Assembly: GCA_017163975.1 (NCBI GenBank)
Contig: JAFFSR010000221.1
Location: 1,860,001 to 1,924,000, forward strand
DNA length: 64,000 bases
Source: Anastatus disparis
Lineage: Eukaryota; Arthropoda; Insecta; Hymenoptera; Eupelmidae
Reading direction: 5' to 3'
Made by a program: the position numbers and the translations under genes. Of this stretch, positions 25,672-36,762 are shown piece by piece (position 1 is the first letter of the stretch; every line of letters begins with the position of its first letter). The notes beneath the pieces were generated by a model. It made no database searches. It was not told the DNA's origin and was given only the letters and a program-made list of their open reading frames with translations.

Positions 25672-26003
25672 GAACTGTTGCTGGTAATAATCTTTGCAAT
25701 ACTTCGATGAGATGATTCTTTAGATCTGCTTCGACTTCTTCTTACAGTACGACTTCTATGAGGTGATTCTTTAAATCTGCTTCGACTTCTTCTTCTATTA
25801 CGACTGCTATGTGGTGAACTTCGCTTGTGAGTTAAACCTTTTTTCTCATCTGCTTTTTTTCCTGATGCATATTCTCTTTCATATTCTTCAATATTCTTAC
25901 GACTGAGTTGTTTATGCCTTTGGTCGTTTTCTTATTGTTCCATCTATGTTCTTCTGCGTCTTTCTCTTGAGATCATAAACTTTGGACCCAGCTCTTTTCA
26001 ACG
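25672..26003 (-). pseudogene. Degraded SR-rich protein gene fragment
   Basis: On the minus strand one frame reads RHKQLSRKNIEEYEREYASG, then KKADEKKGLTHKRSS, then a typical SR domain (NRRRSRSRFKESPHRSR, VRRSRSRSKESSHRS). Upstream the same frame is broken by two stops after SRERRRRT and MEQ. An Arg/Ser repeat tail points to a splicing-factor-like protein, but I cannot name it. The stops, lack of splice sites and isolation indicate a decayed fragment, perhaps a retrocopy. The two RRSRSR units are themselves a short duplication of about 66 bases. Confidence 0.6.
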
Positions 26004-26906
26004 CTAAAATAATACAATTTAATAAATACGCATGAAAAGTATAAAATTTTTTCAAAAAATACAAAAACTTTTTTAATGCAACTAAGCTTTAATTAAAGGC
26101 ATTCAATTTGTGCTTTATTTTATTTTTATGCATTTTTTTCGTAAGAGTCTTAGTTTCTTGGTTATTAAAGTTCTTATAAAGGCTCTTATTCAGCATATTT
26201 AAAAAAAATGTCTATACCCTTGTCTAGGGGGCCTATTGGACAAGAAGAAAAAACATGGGCTTATTTTTTTTTTCATCAAAAAATAATATTTTACAGTTCC
26301 AGCCAGATCCGTTTTCCGGAGGTCAAACACTCTCCTTGTTAGTTTCTATTATTTTAAAGCATATTTTTATAATTTTATATTTATTAAAAATTATTTTCTT
26401 TCAACGAAAATTCCTCTGTGAAACATCAGAATGACTCTTTTAATTTTATAAAAAATAGTTAAATTTTATTTCTCTATGATAAATTGTTGAATTAAATATT
26501 TTTAGAAAGAAATTCAATGATCAATGCGTAATTTTATTGCTCGATATTCATTACTAATGTTATTTTCGAATGAATTAATGCTCGTGAGGTAATGATATAC
26601 GTCACGTGCATTTAAAATACGGTATGTTTTATATAGATATCTAATGGTCATTATCGCGTTTATGTAAGGTCTTTTAAGCGTCGTCAAATATCTCTATGGA
26701 ACAAATAAATGAAAGGTCTTATAATGAATACTTAACGAATTTGTTGTTGTGAATTGCATTAAATTAATGTGACAATTAAGATGATGTGCGTACATGAACG
26801 TGTAATATTCACAGTTCATCAGTGTTTCTTCGTACACCTAAATAACCACGACGATTAAATAAGCTTGAAGTTCGATTATTCATAAAGATAAGTTTTATAT
26901 CTTCAA
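26004..26906. other. Intergenic region upstream of the odorant receptor
   Basis: No gene. At 26,328-26,342 the sequence CACTCTCCTTGTTAG matches the end of the inverted-repeat element in the first GMC gene's intron (44,048-44,062), so a fragment of the same transposon family may end here. The part next to the receptor start presumably holds its promoter, but no definite box can be assigned. Confidence 0.4.
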
Positions 26907-28823
26907 ATGATGGAAAAACTTTTGAAACGTAAAAAAATATTGCACTTGCTGAATGTTTACCTGAAAGTTTTGGCAATAATGCCGGTGGATAAAAATTCTA
27001 AAAAAATTTTACTTTTCACCAATCGTGTCCTATGGTGGTTTTACTTAATCAATCATCTTATTCTTATATTTCCAACCATACACACTTTTTTCAATAGCAA
27101 CGATAACATCATCACAACTATCTATTCATTAATCGAAATTAATAGCATCATCGAATGTATTGTTCTTCTAATACATTTTAAGTTTCAAGAAACTCGTTTG
27201 AAGGTACGCCAGATGAATCTATTAATAAAGTAATATAACATTAATATAACTATTTTTTATTTGAAAGCATAGAATCGTTATATGAATCTATTTGATTATT
27301 TATTGGTACATTCAAGTACTTTTTTTTTGTTATTGAAAATCATCATCTTTTTTCGAAATTTTGAGATTTTTTTAAAAACCAATAATTATTATACAATTAA
27401 TTATAATCATTTTTTATTTAGATGCTAATTATTAATACCAAAATTCAACTTTTAAGTGAAGAATTTACAAATTCTTTGAAGGAAGCTAATGTATATTTGA
27501 GAACATTGGAAATGATTTTTGTCCTTTACATTATAATCGTTTACATGTACATTAAAAATCCTGAAGTATCAAAAGACAAGCGATTAATCATGACGACTAT
27601 CTACATTTTTCCGATCGAATCATTAACCGTGAAAATCCTGCTTTATTGTAATCAAATAATTTTTCTAATTCATTCGTCGGCTATAGTAATATCAGATACG
27701 TTTGCGGTTTTATTGATGTACATATGTACGTTGCGTTTGAAAAAATTGAAAATTAAATTGAAGGATGTCAAGAGTATCGAAAATCTCAAAGAATATATAC
27801 GAGAACATCAAAATATACTTGCGTTGGTGATATTATTTATTATTTGTTTACACTGACGAAAATAGAATCTTGAATCAAATGGAATTCTTCCGATTTTTCA
27901 TTAAACTATTTTTTCTCGTGTACTTCATTCAGGAGTTATAACGCAATGAGACCTATGCTCTTGACTCAAAATTCTATTTTTTTAGTGTAAAATTTATCTA
28001 TTGTCAATGAACTCAATAAAAAAATTTTATGATTTTTTAGATTAATACAAGAAACAAATCAAGTGGTTAAAGTAGTAGTTATGAAAACAATAATGTGCTT
28101 TGTAAGTAACAGCATTTGCACAGGGTTACAAATTATGAATGTAAGTTTATTTTATAATATTGTAAGATAAATTTTTTTATCATATATTTAGAGAGAAAAA
28201 GTATTGATCAGTCTATAGCGCGTGTAAATCGACATGAATCGAGCCGAAGACATAAAGGTGTCGAACGCGTGCTGTGATCATTTTTCTTCTCGTTGCAAAA
28301 ATACCATTTCGAGTTGAGAAAAATATATTTTCATAACGTAGATGCTTTTATTTTTTAACAGAAACAAGCTGTCTCTCAATTGCTAACTCAACTTATCATA
28401 CTGGTATTGCAATATTTGAGAATTTATTCGTGCGCAGAAATCGCTGAAAATATGACGTCATGCGTACGTTCATCAGAAAGCTAAAATTTGATCATTTAAT
28501 TTTTTTATTAATAATAATTAAATCCAGTTTACTTTCAGAGCACTGATTTACAATCTGCAATATATTCGACATCGTGGTATAAAGAAAATTCTGAAATTAT
28601 TTTCATTAAAATCATGATGATAAGAAGGTGTCAAAATTTACCTAAAATATACATCAATGGATTTATGTCACTTTTGAACCGGCGCTTTTTAGGAATGGTT
28701 AGATTTCATATTTTCAAAACATTATGTTTAATAATATCTTGGACATTAAATTTTTTTACATTTCAGATACTTTATACAACTTATTCATATTATACGATGA
28801 TACGAACGATAATCGTTAAGTAA
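26907..28823 (+). pseudogene. Insect odorant receptor (7tm_6 family), six exons, one frameshift
   Basis: Seven-transmembrane insect odorant receptor, a ligand-gated cation channel subunit of olfactory neurons. Exons with consensus splice sites: 26,907-27,203; 27,422-27,826; 28,041-28,140; 28,362-28,463; 28,539-28,697; 28,767-28,823. The protein would be about 372 residues, slightly short for the family. Family hallmarks are KEYIREHQNILAL before the third exon, SNSICTGLQIM, an IYSTSWYKENSE block and the C-terminus ILYTTYSYYTMIRTI. The last intron is 69 bases and could be read through. Exon 2 ends in phase 0, but the good frame of exon 3 (LIQETNQVVKVVVMK) starts one base later. Spliced as drawn, exon 3 hits a stop after ten codons. 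The gene is either a young pseudogene, an allele, or a sequence error. Confidence 0.85.
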
Positions 28824-29727
28824 AATACTTAATCAAGCATTAATTTAAACAGTAAATTATCATAAATTGATTGAAATTGAACTCTTCTCAAAATGAAATG
28901 AATAATTTTTGTAAAATTAAAATATGATGTCAATTTACATGTATACAAAACCAAAAAAACTTATCCTGCATTAGACTCTATATTTTTCACTAAATAAACG
29001 CAATTTATTTATAAAAGAGATACTTAAATAGTACTTGATATTTAAGTAACCTTTGATTATTGACAAAACTTCATATCGTCATCTATATAAATGCAAATGT
29101 GTAAATGCAATAGTTTTGCCTCATACAGCTGGAATAGTTTTTTTTATACGTGTCCTTTGAAAATTTGCTGTTCTCTAAATAAAATTTAAAATAAAATTAG
29201 CATTTTTATTTGAACTTTTATCTTTGATAATTACAAATATAGATCATAATAGAAAGAAAAAATTTAATACAGTTTGCGAAAGGCGTGGCCCGTTTAATAG
29301 TATCAACAAAATAGAATAAATATTGTATTTTCACCTTACTTTCCTTGTTACTAATTTCGTTTTCAGGATTTCTTTACATAATATCGCTCATTATGCGTCG
29401 CAATTTTATTCGCACAACGCAAAACTGTATGAATTCCATTATTCATATACGTCTTTGCGCAAATTTATACTTCTTAACTTATTAGCTTTTTGATGTCACA
29501 AGCATTATGAAATCCTCTAATTATATAGACAGAACTATATTATTGTTTGTACAATATTAGCAGTGGATGAATTAGCTTCTAATGATGCTTGCATTAGCCA
29601 GGAACTTTTTTAAAAATAGTGACAATAATGAATTGCCTTCATTACTACTTTCATCCAAAATATATGAATTGTCATTATTTTATATGACATTGTGAATTTA
29701 AAACTACTCTCAATATATTGTCATTAA
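28824..29727. other. Intergenic AT-rich stretch
   Basis: Downstream of the odorant receptor. No gene or clear repeat is supported. Confidence 0.5.
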
Positions 29728-29935
29728 GGGAATGTAAATTACCGACATTACAGTTTTCCAAATTTTTATTTTTAATTCAAAAGTTTTAAAAATATCTCTA
29801 TATTACAGCCTTCTATTTGTACTAATAAAAAGTCTAATATAGAAATATTTTGGAAATTTTTTTAACAAATATTAAAAATTTGGAAAACTGTAATGTCGGT
29901 AACTATGTATAAATCATATACCCTATTACATCCCC
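29728..29935. mobile_element. Foldback MITE with TTAA target duplication
   Basis: A 208-base element flanked by TTAA at 29,724-29,727 and 29,936-29,939. The ends start GGGAATGTAA and, in complement, GGGGATGTAA. The arms share TTACCGACATTACAGTTTTC and CAAATTTTT, and inner parts (ATCTCTATATTA against TAATATAGAAAT) also pair, so most of the element folds on itself. The TTAA target site is typical of piggyBac-type cut-and-paste transposons. It is non-coding, so it would have depended on a transposase elsewhere. Confidence 0.82.
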
Positions 29936-29939
29936 TTAA

Positions 29940-30814
29940 TAGTAACTTTGTTATTCAAATGTCTATGAAGAATGCTTTTAATTGATATTAAATAAAAAAT
30001 ACTTCGAATTAATATTTATTTGCATAATATAATATGATATTACTGTAGAAATTTATAAAAGATGTACGACGCTGAAAATATTCGTATGAAATCCAGATGA
30101 ATATTTTCAGATGATGTGTATAAAAATTAATGGCATATTTAAAATTAAAATTGTATATTAATTTTCACATCAATATTTATTTCAATTAAATATTTCTAAT
30201 TTTCACTCGTGTAAAATATAAAAATGCTATTAGATTTCTATGGAATTAAAAAAAAAACAACAAAAATTGGTAAATACTTAACGTAATGAAAAAATTTTTT
30301 TTAACTGAATTCAACAATAATTTATCATAATATTATAATAAAAATTATTAATTTGTAATAACGTTTACAAAAAATACAGTATAAAAAATGCATTGTAATA
30401 TTTATTTATACATTTTAAATAGACCTGACGTTAAAATTTAAAAAAATTTTGAATTCTTAAAAGTCAATACATTAATATAAAACAAAAATTAATCGTCAAA
30501 TTAAAAAAAATATTACCATCGTGAAAAATTCACGCATCCAAACATGCTTTTATATTGTTATATTGAATATTTATTCATTGGAAGATCATTTATAAGATAG
30601 ATTGTCTTATTTTATGAATTGATGCGCTACACACATAAAAAAATTTAGCTTATTTTTTTTATAAAAATAAAAAAAAAGTTTGTGATAAAGGAATTAAAAT
30701 AATGATTTTTATATTATAATTTGTTTATTGAGAACTTGTAATAAATTTGTACAAAAATTATTATAATATTATTACTAACATTAAATGTTCTACGTCTGAG
30801 TTTAAGAAAATATC
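29940..30814. other. AT-rich flank of the LRR array
   Basis: No gene. Around 30,600-30,640 the block TATGAATTGATGCGCTACAC is a diverged copy of sequence at about 34,060 and 38,920, marking the left edge of the duplicated LRR unit. An AATAAA on the minus strand (30,724-30,729) corresponds to the poly-A site region of the other two units. Confidence 0.5.
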
Positions 30815-31010
30815 TAATGAGCTCGTCAGAGGCTCTATCAGTAGAGCTCAGGATTCGTAACCTCGAGGACCCGGATTCGAATCCTACTCTCGATCGATTG
30901 ATGCAAGCACCATGCTGTAAGTTACATGTGCTTCGTTCACAAATACACTGATGATCTGCGTCGCTAATTGGCATTGGAATGATAGCTGAAATACAGCAAC
31001 GTTAAATATA
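30815..31010 (+). mobile_element. tRNA-derived SINE, copy 4 (in the 3' flank of LRR gene 1)
   Basis: Plus-strand copy: a diverged A box (GAGGCTCTATCAGTAGAGC), a B box GGATTCGAATCCTACTCTCG, the body GATGCAAGCACCATGCTGTA and GTTACATGTGCTTCGTTCAC, and the tail GCTGAAATACAGCAACGTTA. Compared with the two other LRR units, it lies in a roughly 500-base insertion between the stop codon of LRR gene 1 and the sequence equivalent to the poly-A site of its paralogues. Insertion therefore followed duplication or hit only this copy. Confidence 0.88.
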
Positions 31011-31353
31011 TAAACTTTTCTTCAAGTTTGGTTCTTGATTCTAGTGTTGAGTCTATAATCAAGTCCGAATATTCTAATGGTTTGGGATAAAAATTTATGA
31101 TATATTTTTTTAATTTTAATCTTTATTATATCAATAAGAGATACGAGTATGGTTCATGGTTTAAAATATAAAAAAAAAATTAAGTTTTATTTAATGTCTA
31201 CTGTACATACGAAACTAACAGATAGTTTGCAAAAAAATTCATGAAAAGATTTTTTTACTGATATCTCATTTATTTATTAAAAACTTTTAAAAAACTTTTA
31301 CAAAAATGTGTTGCGTATAAAAAAATATCGGATCAAGTAATTCAAAAGAATTA

Positions 31354-32829
31354 TTACTCATTATATGATTTTAACGATTTAAATCTTAATAAATCAACAA
31401 TTTCTTGGGCACCATCGATTTCTCGGTGATTTTGATAAAAAGAAATTATTTTTTCTCTTTTATTAGGTTCAAGTTTTTCGTTAAATAAAGTTATATTATA
31501 TTTATCTAACATCTTGTAGATAAATGGATTTAAAATCTCTGCGTCTTCATCTTCGTAATATAAGACTCTATGAAATAGTAGATTTTGAACAGCTTCATGA
31601 GATTTCATATCTTCAAACAGTTTCACGAATTTCACATAATCATAATTATTAAATAATTCCAGTAAAATAGGCAAATTGTTATTGATAAATGTATTAAATT
31701 TATTAGGTAACGTTGTTATGAACTCATTAACCTTTTTAATTATATTAGGATTATTAATGAACCTATTTTCATTCATTAAATCCAAAATAATTCCTTTGAA
31801 ATTTGGATTTTCATGAATTATTTTAATCATATCAAAATATTCTGCCATATCTAAATCCTTTGTTCCATTGGGGATCACAAACTCTAAATCATAAGTTTGA
31901 CCATTAGGTTTTATTAGCTTTTGAAAAGTATCTATTTTTATTTTAGATGCTTTTATTTTATTCTGGCACATAATTTTCCTCACTATTATCTTATTTAAAC
32001 AATCTATATCATACTCTAAATCACAAAGATCAACAATTTGAGTGTCTTGTAATGTTTTTACTAAATATTGAATTCCAAATTTATCTATCTTGTTACCTTG
32101 AAGAGAAAGAGATTTCACACAAGTATCTTTTAGATGTTCTGCTAAATATTCAACGCCAACATTACTAATGCCATTTGAATCTAAATTAAGATACCTAATG
32201 TAAGAATGTTTCAGATTTTCTGATAGATATTTTAACCCTTCATCAGCTATTTCATTCCAATCTCCTCTTAAATTACTTAAATCAAAAGAAATAATATTAG
32301 TGTCTTTTAAAACATCTGCCAAATATTTGATTGTGTGACTTTTTATGCCATTATCTCCTACATGTAGAGAAATAACATTGGAATTCTTTAATCCAGATGC
32401 TAAATATTTTATTCCGTCATCGCCAATATTATTGTTGCCAAGGTGAAGATGTGTTATACAAGTATCCTTTAAAATATCCGCTAAACACTTCATCCCCGTA
32501 CTTTCTATATCACTATTATAGAGGCTAAGACGTGTAATACTGGTGTATGTCAAGCCATCTGCTAGACATTTAGCTCCTCTACTACCTATTGCGTTGTAGG
32601 GTAATTGAAGAATTTTCACTTGATTTTTCTCCTCTAAAATATTTATAATAGCTTCAATTTTTTTCTTAAAATTATAAAAGGCATATTCAGAATCACTTAT
32701 ATCTCCCAGAATTGTAACACAATTAACTTTAGGATCTCTATCGAATTTTTCGAGAAAATTGTTAAACAATTCTAAGTCTCTTACGTGTATTGAAAAGTCA
32801 CAATAGTTTATGTATTTATGAAAATTCAT
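31354..32829 (-). CDS. Intronless leucine-rich-repeat protein, copy 1
   Basis: A 491-residue protein from one open frame, starting MNFHKY, the start conserved in all copies. Residues 1-70 form a non-repeat N-terminus. Residues about 75-275 hold seven to eight LRRs of about 28 residues with ribonuclease-inhibitor-type spacing (LxLxxNxIxxxGxxYLAxxLKxT). Residues about 310-485 are a C-terminal domain without a family match that I know, including LPNKFNTFI and EPNKREKIISFYQNH. No signal peptide or membrane segment is visible, so it is probably cytosolic. RI-type LRRs usually bind proteins; the partner is unknown. This is the most diverged of the three intact copies. A SINE lies in its 3' flank. 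Confidence 0.88.
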   Translation of the reverse strand: MNFHKYINYCDFSIHVRDLELFNNFLEKFDRDPKVNCVTILGDISDSEYAFYNFKKKIEAIINILEEKNQVKILQLPYNAIGSRGAKCLADGLTYTSITRLSLYNSDIESTGMKCLADILKDTCITHLHLGNNNIGDDGIKYLASGLKNSNVISLHVGDNGIKSHTIKYLADVLKDTNIISFDLSNLRGDWNEIADEGLKYLSENLKHSYIRYLNLDSNGISNVGVEYLAEHLKDTCVKSLSLQGNKIDKFGIQYLVKTLQDTQIVDLCDLEYDIDCLNKIIVRKIMCQNKIKASKIKIDTFQKLIKPNGQTYDLEFVIPNGTKDLDMAEYFDMIKIIHENPNFKGIILDLMNENRFINNPNIIKKVNEFITTLPNKFNTFINNNLPILLELFNNYDYVKFVKLFEDMKSHEAVQNLLFHRVLYYEDEDAEILNPFIYKMLDKYNITLFNEKLEPNKREKIISFYQNHREIDGAQEIVDLLRFKSLKSYNE

Positions 32830-33705
32830 TGTTATGGTATTGTTTTTTTTTTATAAACCACCTACGTCCAACAATTTGAAAACTAATACTATAATTATCT
32901 CAATATATAATAAAGAGAATTTAAACAATTATCAAGGGCCAATGGATGACTAGACCAGCCAAGAAAGCTTAATATCTGCACTGAAGAAAGCTTAGTGCAC
33001 CGTGTTCCTCAAAAATAGTACGGCAACATCATGCACAGTTTGGTGTATAAGAAGCACGAGTTTTAGGATGTCAGGTGCCCGAAATACTAAGCATGCTGCT
33101 TCTATACCTCATGAAAAACGAACCCATATTATTATGCAGCGTAAACAAATAACACGCGTTGCATGGGAACGTTGATAAGGGCAAAGGCTACCCAAATTTT
33201 TCTTGTATTTAAAGCAGCAGGTGTATTACACTGTAAAAAATCGATTTGTAAAAGTAATATTAGGCAGTAAATAGTTTAATGCTTTTTGTTCAGTGATATT
33301 GATAACTGAAGTTAGTAATATTAAAGAATATATTAAATAACCTATTTTGAATAATGTAATTTTGCGATTAATACTTATAGATACAGATAATTTATTAAAT
33401 AGAGTTGAATAAATAAAAATAAATATTTAAATGTTTAAGATTTTCGATTATTTAAACCATTAAATAAATGATATATATTTATATATATTCATCTTAATAA
33501 TTTTCTTTACCGTTATCGTAATGAAGCTTATCGGAATTTATAGAAATAAAAATTAAAAAGATTTAAACATATTTAATTTTAATAATTTCAATTAGCGCTT
33601 TATTAAGTAATGTCAAATATATGCTTTATACGTAATTTAAAAATTTTTTTCAAAACAGTTGAATCGCGAAAAATTTTTATTAAAATTATTAATATTTGCA
33701 TATAA
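32830..33705. other. Upstream flank of LRR gene 1 and spacer
   Basis: The first about 110 bases resemble the upstream flank of the other LRR genes (TATAATAAAGAGA, AAACAATTATCA). The similarity then stops abruptly at about 32,936. A GC-richer block of unknown nature follows (32,937-33,215, starting AGGGCCAATGGATGACTAGA), perhaps a transposon fragment that displaced the ancestral promoter. No gene is supported. Confidence 0.4.
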
Positions 33706-33894
33706 AATTATCAATTTATTAAAAATAAGTATTCACTTAATATGTATTTATTTAAATATTAACATTTTAATTATCAATTTATTAAAAATAAGTATTCACT
33801 TAATATGTATTTATTTAAATATTAACATTTTAATTATCAATTTATTAAAAATAAGTATTCACTTAATATGTATTTATTTAAATATTAACATTTT
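33706..33894 (+). repeat. Perfect tandem repeat, 3 x 63 bases
   Basis: Three identical 63-base units at 33,706-33,768, 33,769-33,831 and 33,832-33,894, each starting AATTATCAATTTATTAAAAA. The unit length is a multiple of three, so a spurious 81-codon frame crosses the array; it is not called as a gene. Identity of the units implies a very recent expansion or homogenisation. Confidence 0.95.
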
Positions 33895-35310
33895 AACTTA
33901 TTAAACATTTTAGATTTCACAAACTATTTTGATTATTTACATCTTTAAAAACGTTTTAATAATTTTATTTTCGAAATAATTATTCTACAATTTTTAAATT
34001 TTTTCTATAAAAAATATTTTTAATTAGAATTGCTGTGAAATATATAATGATTATGTTTTGTAAATTGGCGCGCTACACGTATAATCAATAAGATAAGATG
34101 TGTATTATATTACGAAGGAAACCATAAGTATGTAATGTAAGTGATATACGCGTATAGCCTATATCAGTTATAGATAAAGGTTATATTATAAAAATGTGAG
34201 CTCAAAAATCAAAATCACACAAAGCTTTCGAGGAAAATAAATTCTTGAATAAAAAAATTTATTAACGTTTTATATTTCTAATGAATTTATATTTAGATAG
34301 TAACTTGCAAGTCAAAAAATATAATATGTGTCAGCGAAATATGATTTGTTTAATTTTATAATAATATTAATACTTTGCTAAAATGATTAAAAGTTTGAAA
34401 AGACAAATTAACTCAAAATGATATTTTACTTAAGCTGAAGTACAAATGTTTGCTGTACAATATACAAAAAGATCATGGAGAAATAGAAGCAAAATATACT
34501 TTTTATCTTAAGACTTAATCCAACTAAGATGAAATTTTATCTGAGATCTCATCTAATGCCCTATTTATAGATGCATAAAAAAAGTACTTAATCTATTAGA
34601 GACTACGTTTTAAAAATTTTAATTTAAAATTTTTCAAAAAAGTTGACATTGGAAAAAATTTGAATTATATTTGATGATGTGTTACATGCTTATACAATAC
34701 TTAAAATACTTATGGAAGAATACTTTGAGAAAGTATGAAGTCACGATTTTCAATTATATTTAGCTACATAGGAGATATTGGTAAAGCTAATTTATGCATA
34801 ACGAAATGTAAATTTATAAACTTAATATGTAAATGATACCATAGAATTTTTAAATATTAATTTTATAGTTATACTTTTCAAAAAAATGAAAATTACAGTA
34901 TACTATAGAACTTACAGATTCACTTACATCAGTATTAAAACAAATATAACTTAACCTTATTCTAGTAAGTTGAACTATTGTTTTACAAAAAGTCTTTTAT
35001 TGCTTGAAAAAATCGAATTTCATGGTTAATATATGATTTTGCCTCTAATTTTAAACAGTGTTAACTACCACTTATAAATATTTTCGACATAGATTTTTCT
35101 TCATCAAAATACAAAAAAATCATTTTATTTATGAAAATTAACCTATTAGTTTTCGTGATTTTACTATACAAAATTGGATAAGGAGTTGAAATAATGATTT
35201 TTGTAGCATAATTAATTTATTAACAAACTTATACAAAAATTATTACATTATTTAAATAGGATGTTTTATGTTCAAGTATGAAAAATATCTGATTAAGTAA
35301 TTCTAATAAC
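33895..35310. other. 3' flank of LRR gene 2, part of the duplicated unit
   Basis: No gene. The block near 34,050-34,260 (GGCGCGCTACACGTATAATC, AAAGCTTTCGAGGAAAATAA) matches 38,910-39,060 downstream of LRR gene 3, showing that the duplication includes at least 1.2 kb beyond the gene. A minus-strand AATAAA at 35,216-35,221 lies about 90 bases after the stop codon of gene 2. Confidence 0.5.
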
Positions 35311-36762
35311 CTAACAATCATTACGTAATTCTAAAGATTTAGATTTTAACAAATCAATAATTTCTTGAGCACCAGCAATTTCTTGATGATCTTGATAGAA
35401 TGAAATTATTTTCTCTCGTTTATTAGGTTCAACTTGTTCATTATATAAAGGCATACTATATTTATCTAACATCTTATAGATATAAGGATGTAAAATTTCT
35501 GCGTTTTCATCTACGTAATATAAAACTCTATGTAATAGTAAATTTTGAACAACTTCATATAATTTTATATTCTCAAATTGTTCCACTAATTTTACAAAGT
35601 CATGAAGATCAAATGATTCCACTAATATTGGCAACTTGTTATCAATAAATGTATTAAATTTATTCGGCAATGTAATTATAAACTCATTAATCTTTCTAAT
35701 TATATTAGGATAATTTTCGCAATTATTTTCTACAATTAAATGAAAAATGTGTCCTTTAACGTTCGGATTTTCAGTGATTGTTTTTATAATATATAGATAT
35801 TCTTCCATATCCAAATCTTTTATTTCATTAGGAGTTATGAACTCTAAATCGTAGGTTTGACTATTCGGTGCCACTAATTTTTCGAAAGTATCTTTGATTT
35901 TAGATGCTTTTATTTTATTCTGGGACATAATTTCTTTCGCGAGCATCTTCTTATCCATATCATACTCCAAGCCATCAAGATTAATAATTTGAGTGTCTCG
36001 TAATGTTTGCACTAAAAAATGAAATCCATAATTATCTATGTTATTACGGCTAAGAGAAAGAGTTGTTACACAAGTGTCTTTTAGATGTTCTGCTAAATAT
36101 TTAACACCAAAATTACTAATTTCATTGGAATTTAAACCAAGGTATTTGATATTAGAATGTTTTAAATTTTCTGATAAATATTTTAATCCATTATCAGCTA
36201 TTTTATTAAAATTTGCTATTGAATTACTTAAATTAAGAGTAACAATATTAGTATCTTTTAAAACATTGGCCAAATATTTGATTGCTTGACTGCTTATACC
36301 GTTATCTCCTATGCTTAGAGAAATAACATTCGAATTTTTTAGTCCCGAAGCTAAATATATTATTCCATCATCGCCAATATTATTTCGACGAAGGTGAAGA
36401 TTAGTTATGCAAGTATCCTTGAGAATATCCGCTAAATACTTCATTCCCGTACTTCCAAAATCGCTTTCATAGAGAACAAGAACTGTAATATTGGTATATT
36501 TTAACCCATCTGCCAAATATTTAACTCCATCACTACTTATTGCGTTGTGAGGTAAATTAAGAATTTTTACTTGAGTTTGCTTCTCCAAAACATCCATCAC
36601 AACTTTGATTTTAACAGAATCGTATATTCTTCCTCTAATTGTAATACGATCAGCTCTAGGATCCTCAACGAATCTTTCGGCAAGATTACAGGCGTCGTAT
36701 CCTAATTCTCTTACATGTATTGACAAGTCCCAATATTCAATATATTTATGATGAAAATTCAT
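35311..36762 (-). CDS. Intronless leucine-rich-repeat protein, copy 2
   Basis: A 483-residue protein from MNFHHKY, with the same plan as copy 1: N-terminal segment, seven to eight RI-type LRRs (residues about 75-270), C-terminal domain (about 305-480). A start eight codons upstream (at 36,786) is open, but copy 1 lacks it, so the MNFH start is preferred. Against copy 3, I count about 50 differences in the first 305 residues but only about five in the last 170. In the LRRs the differences sit at the variable positions of the LxLxxN strand (HLRRNNIG against HLSQNNIG, LSLSRNNID against LSLNRNKID). No signal peptide. Likely cytosolic recognition protein or effector; function unknown. Confidence 0.88.
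   Translation of the reverse strand: MNFHHKYIEYWDLSIHVRELGYDACNLAERFVEDPRADRITIRGRIYDSVKIKVVMDVLEKQTQVKILNLPHNAISSDGVKYLADGLKYTNITVLVLYESDFGSTGMKYLADILKDTCITNLHLRRNNIGDDGIIYLASGLKNSNVISLSIGDNGISSQAIKYLANVLKDTNIVTLNLSNSIANFNKIADNGLKYLSENLKHSNIKYLGLNSNEISNFGVKYLAEHLKDTCVTTLSLSRNNIDNYGFHFLVQTLRDTQIINLDGLEYDMDKKMLAKEIMSQNKIKASKIKDTFEKLVAPNSQTYDLEFITPNEIKDLDMEEYLYIIKTITENPNVKGHIFHLIVENNCENYPNIIRKINEFIITLPNKFNTFIDNKLPILVESFDLHDFVKLVEQFENIKLYEVVQNLLLHRVLYYVDENAEILHPYIYKMLDKYSMPLYNEQVEPNKREKIISFYQDHQEIAGAQEIIDLLKSKSLELRNDC

Noticed and set aside
30714..30974. 86-codon minus-strand open frame
   Set aside because: Product of the SINE copy plus flank; shares the SINE-derived peptide pattern seen at 17,460.
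33706..33894. CRISPR array
   Set aside because: Direct tandem units without spacers, in an insect-like context.
33659..33904. 81-codon frame with a repeated INLLKISIHLICIYLN peptide
   Set aside because: Created by the 63-base tandem repeat being a multiple of three; no homology or gene context.
36038..36289. Plus-strand frame inside LRR gene 2
   Set aside because: Shadow of the LRR periodicity in another frame.
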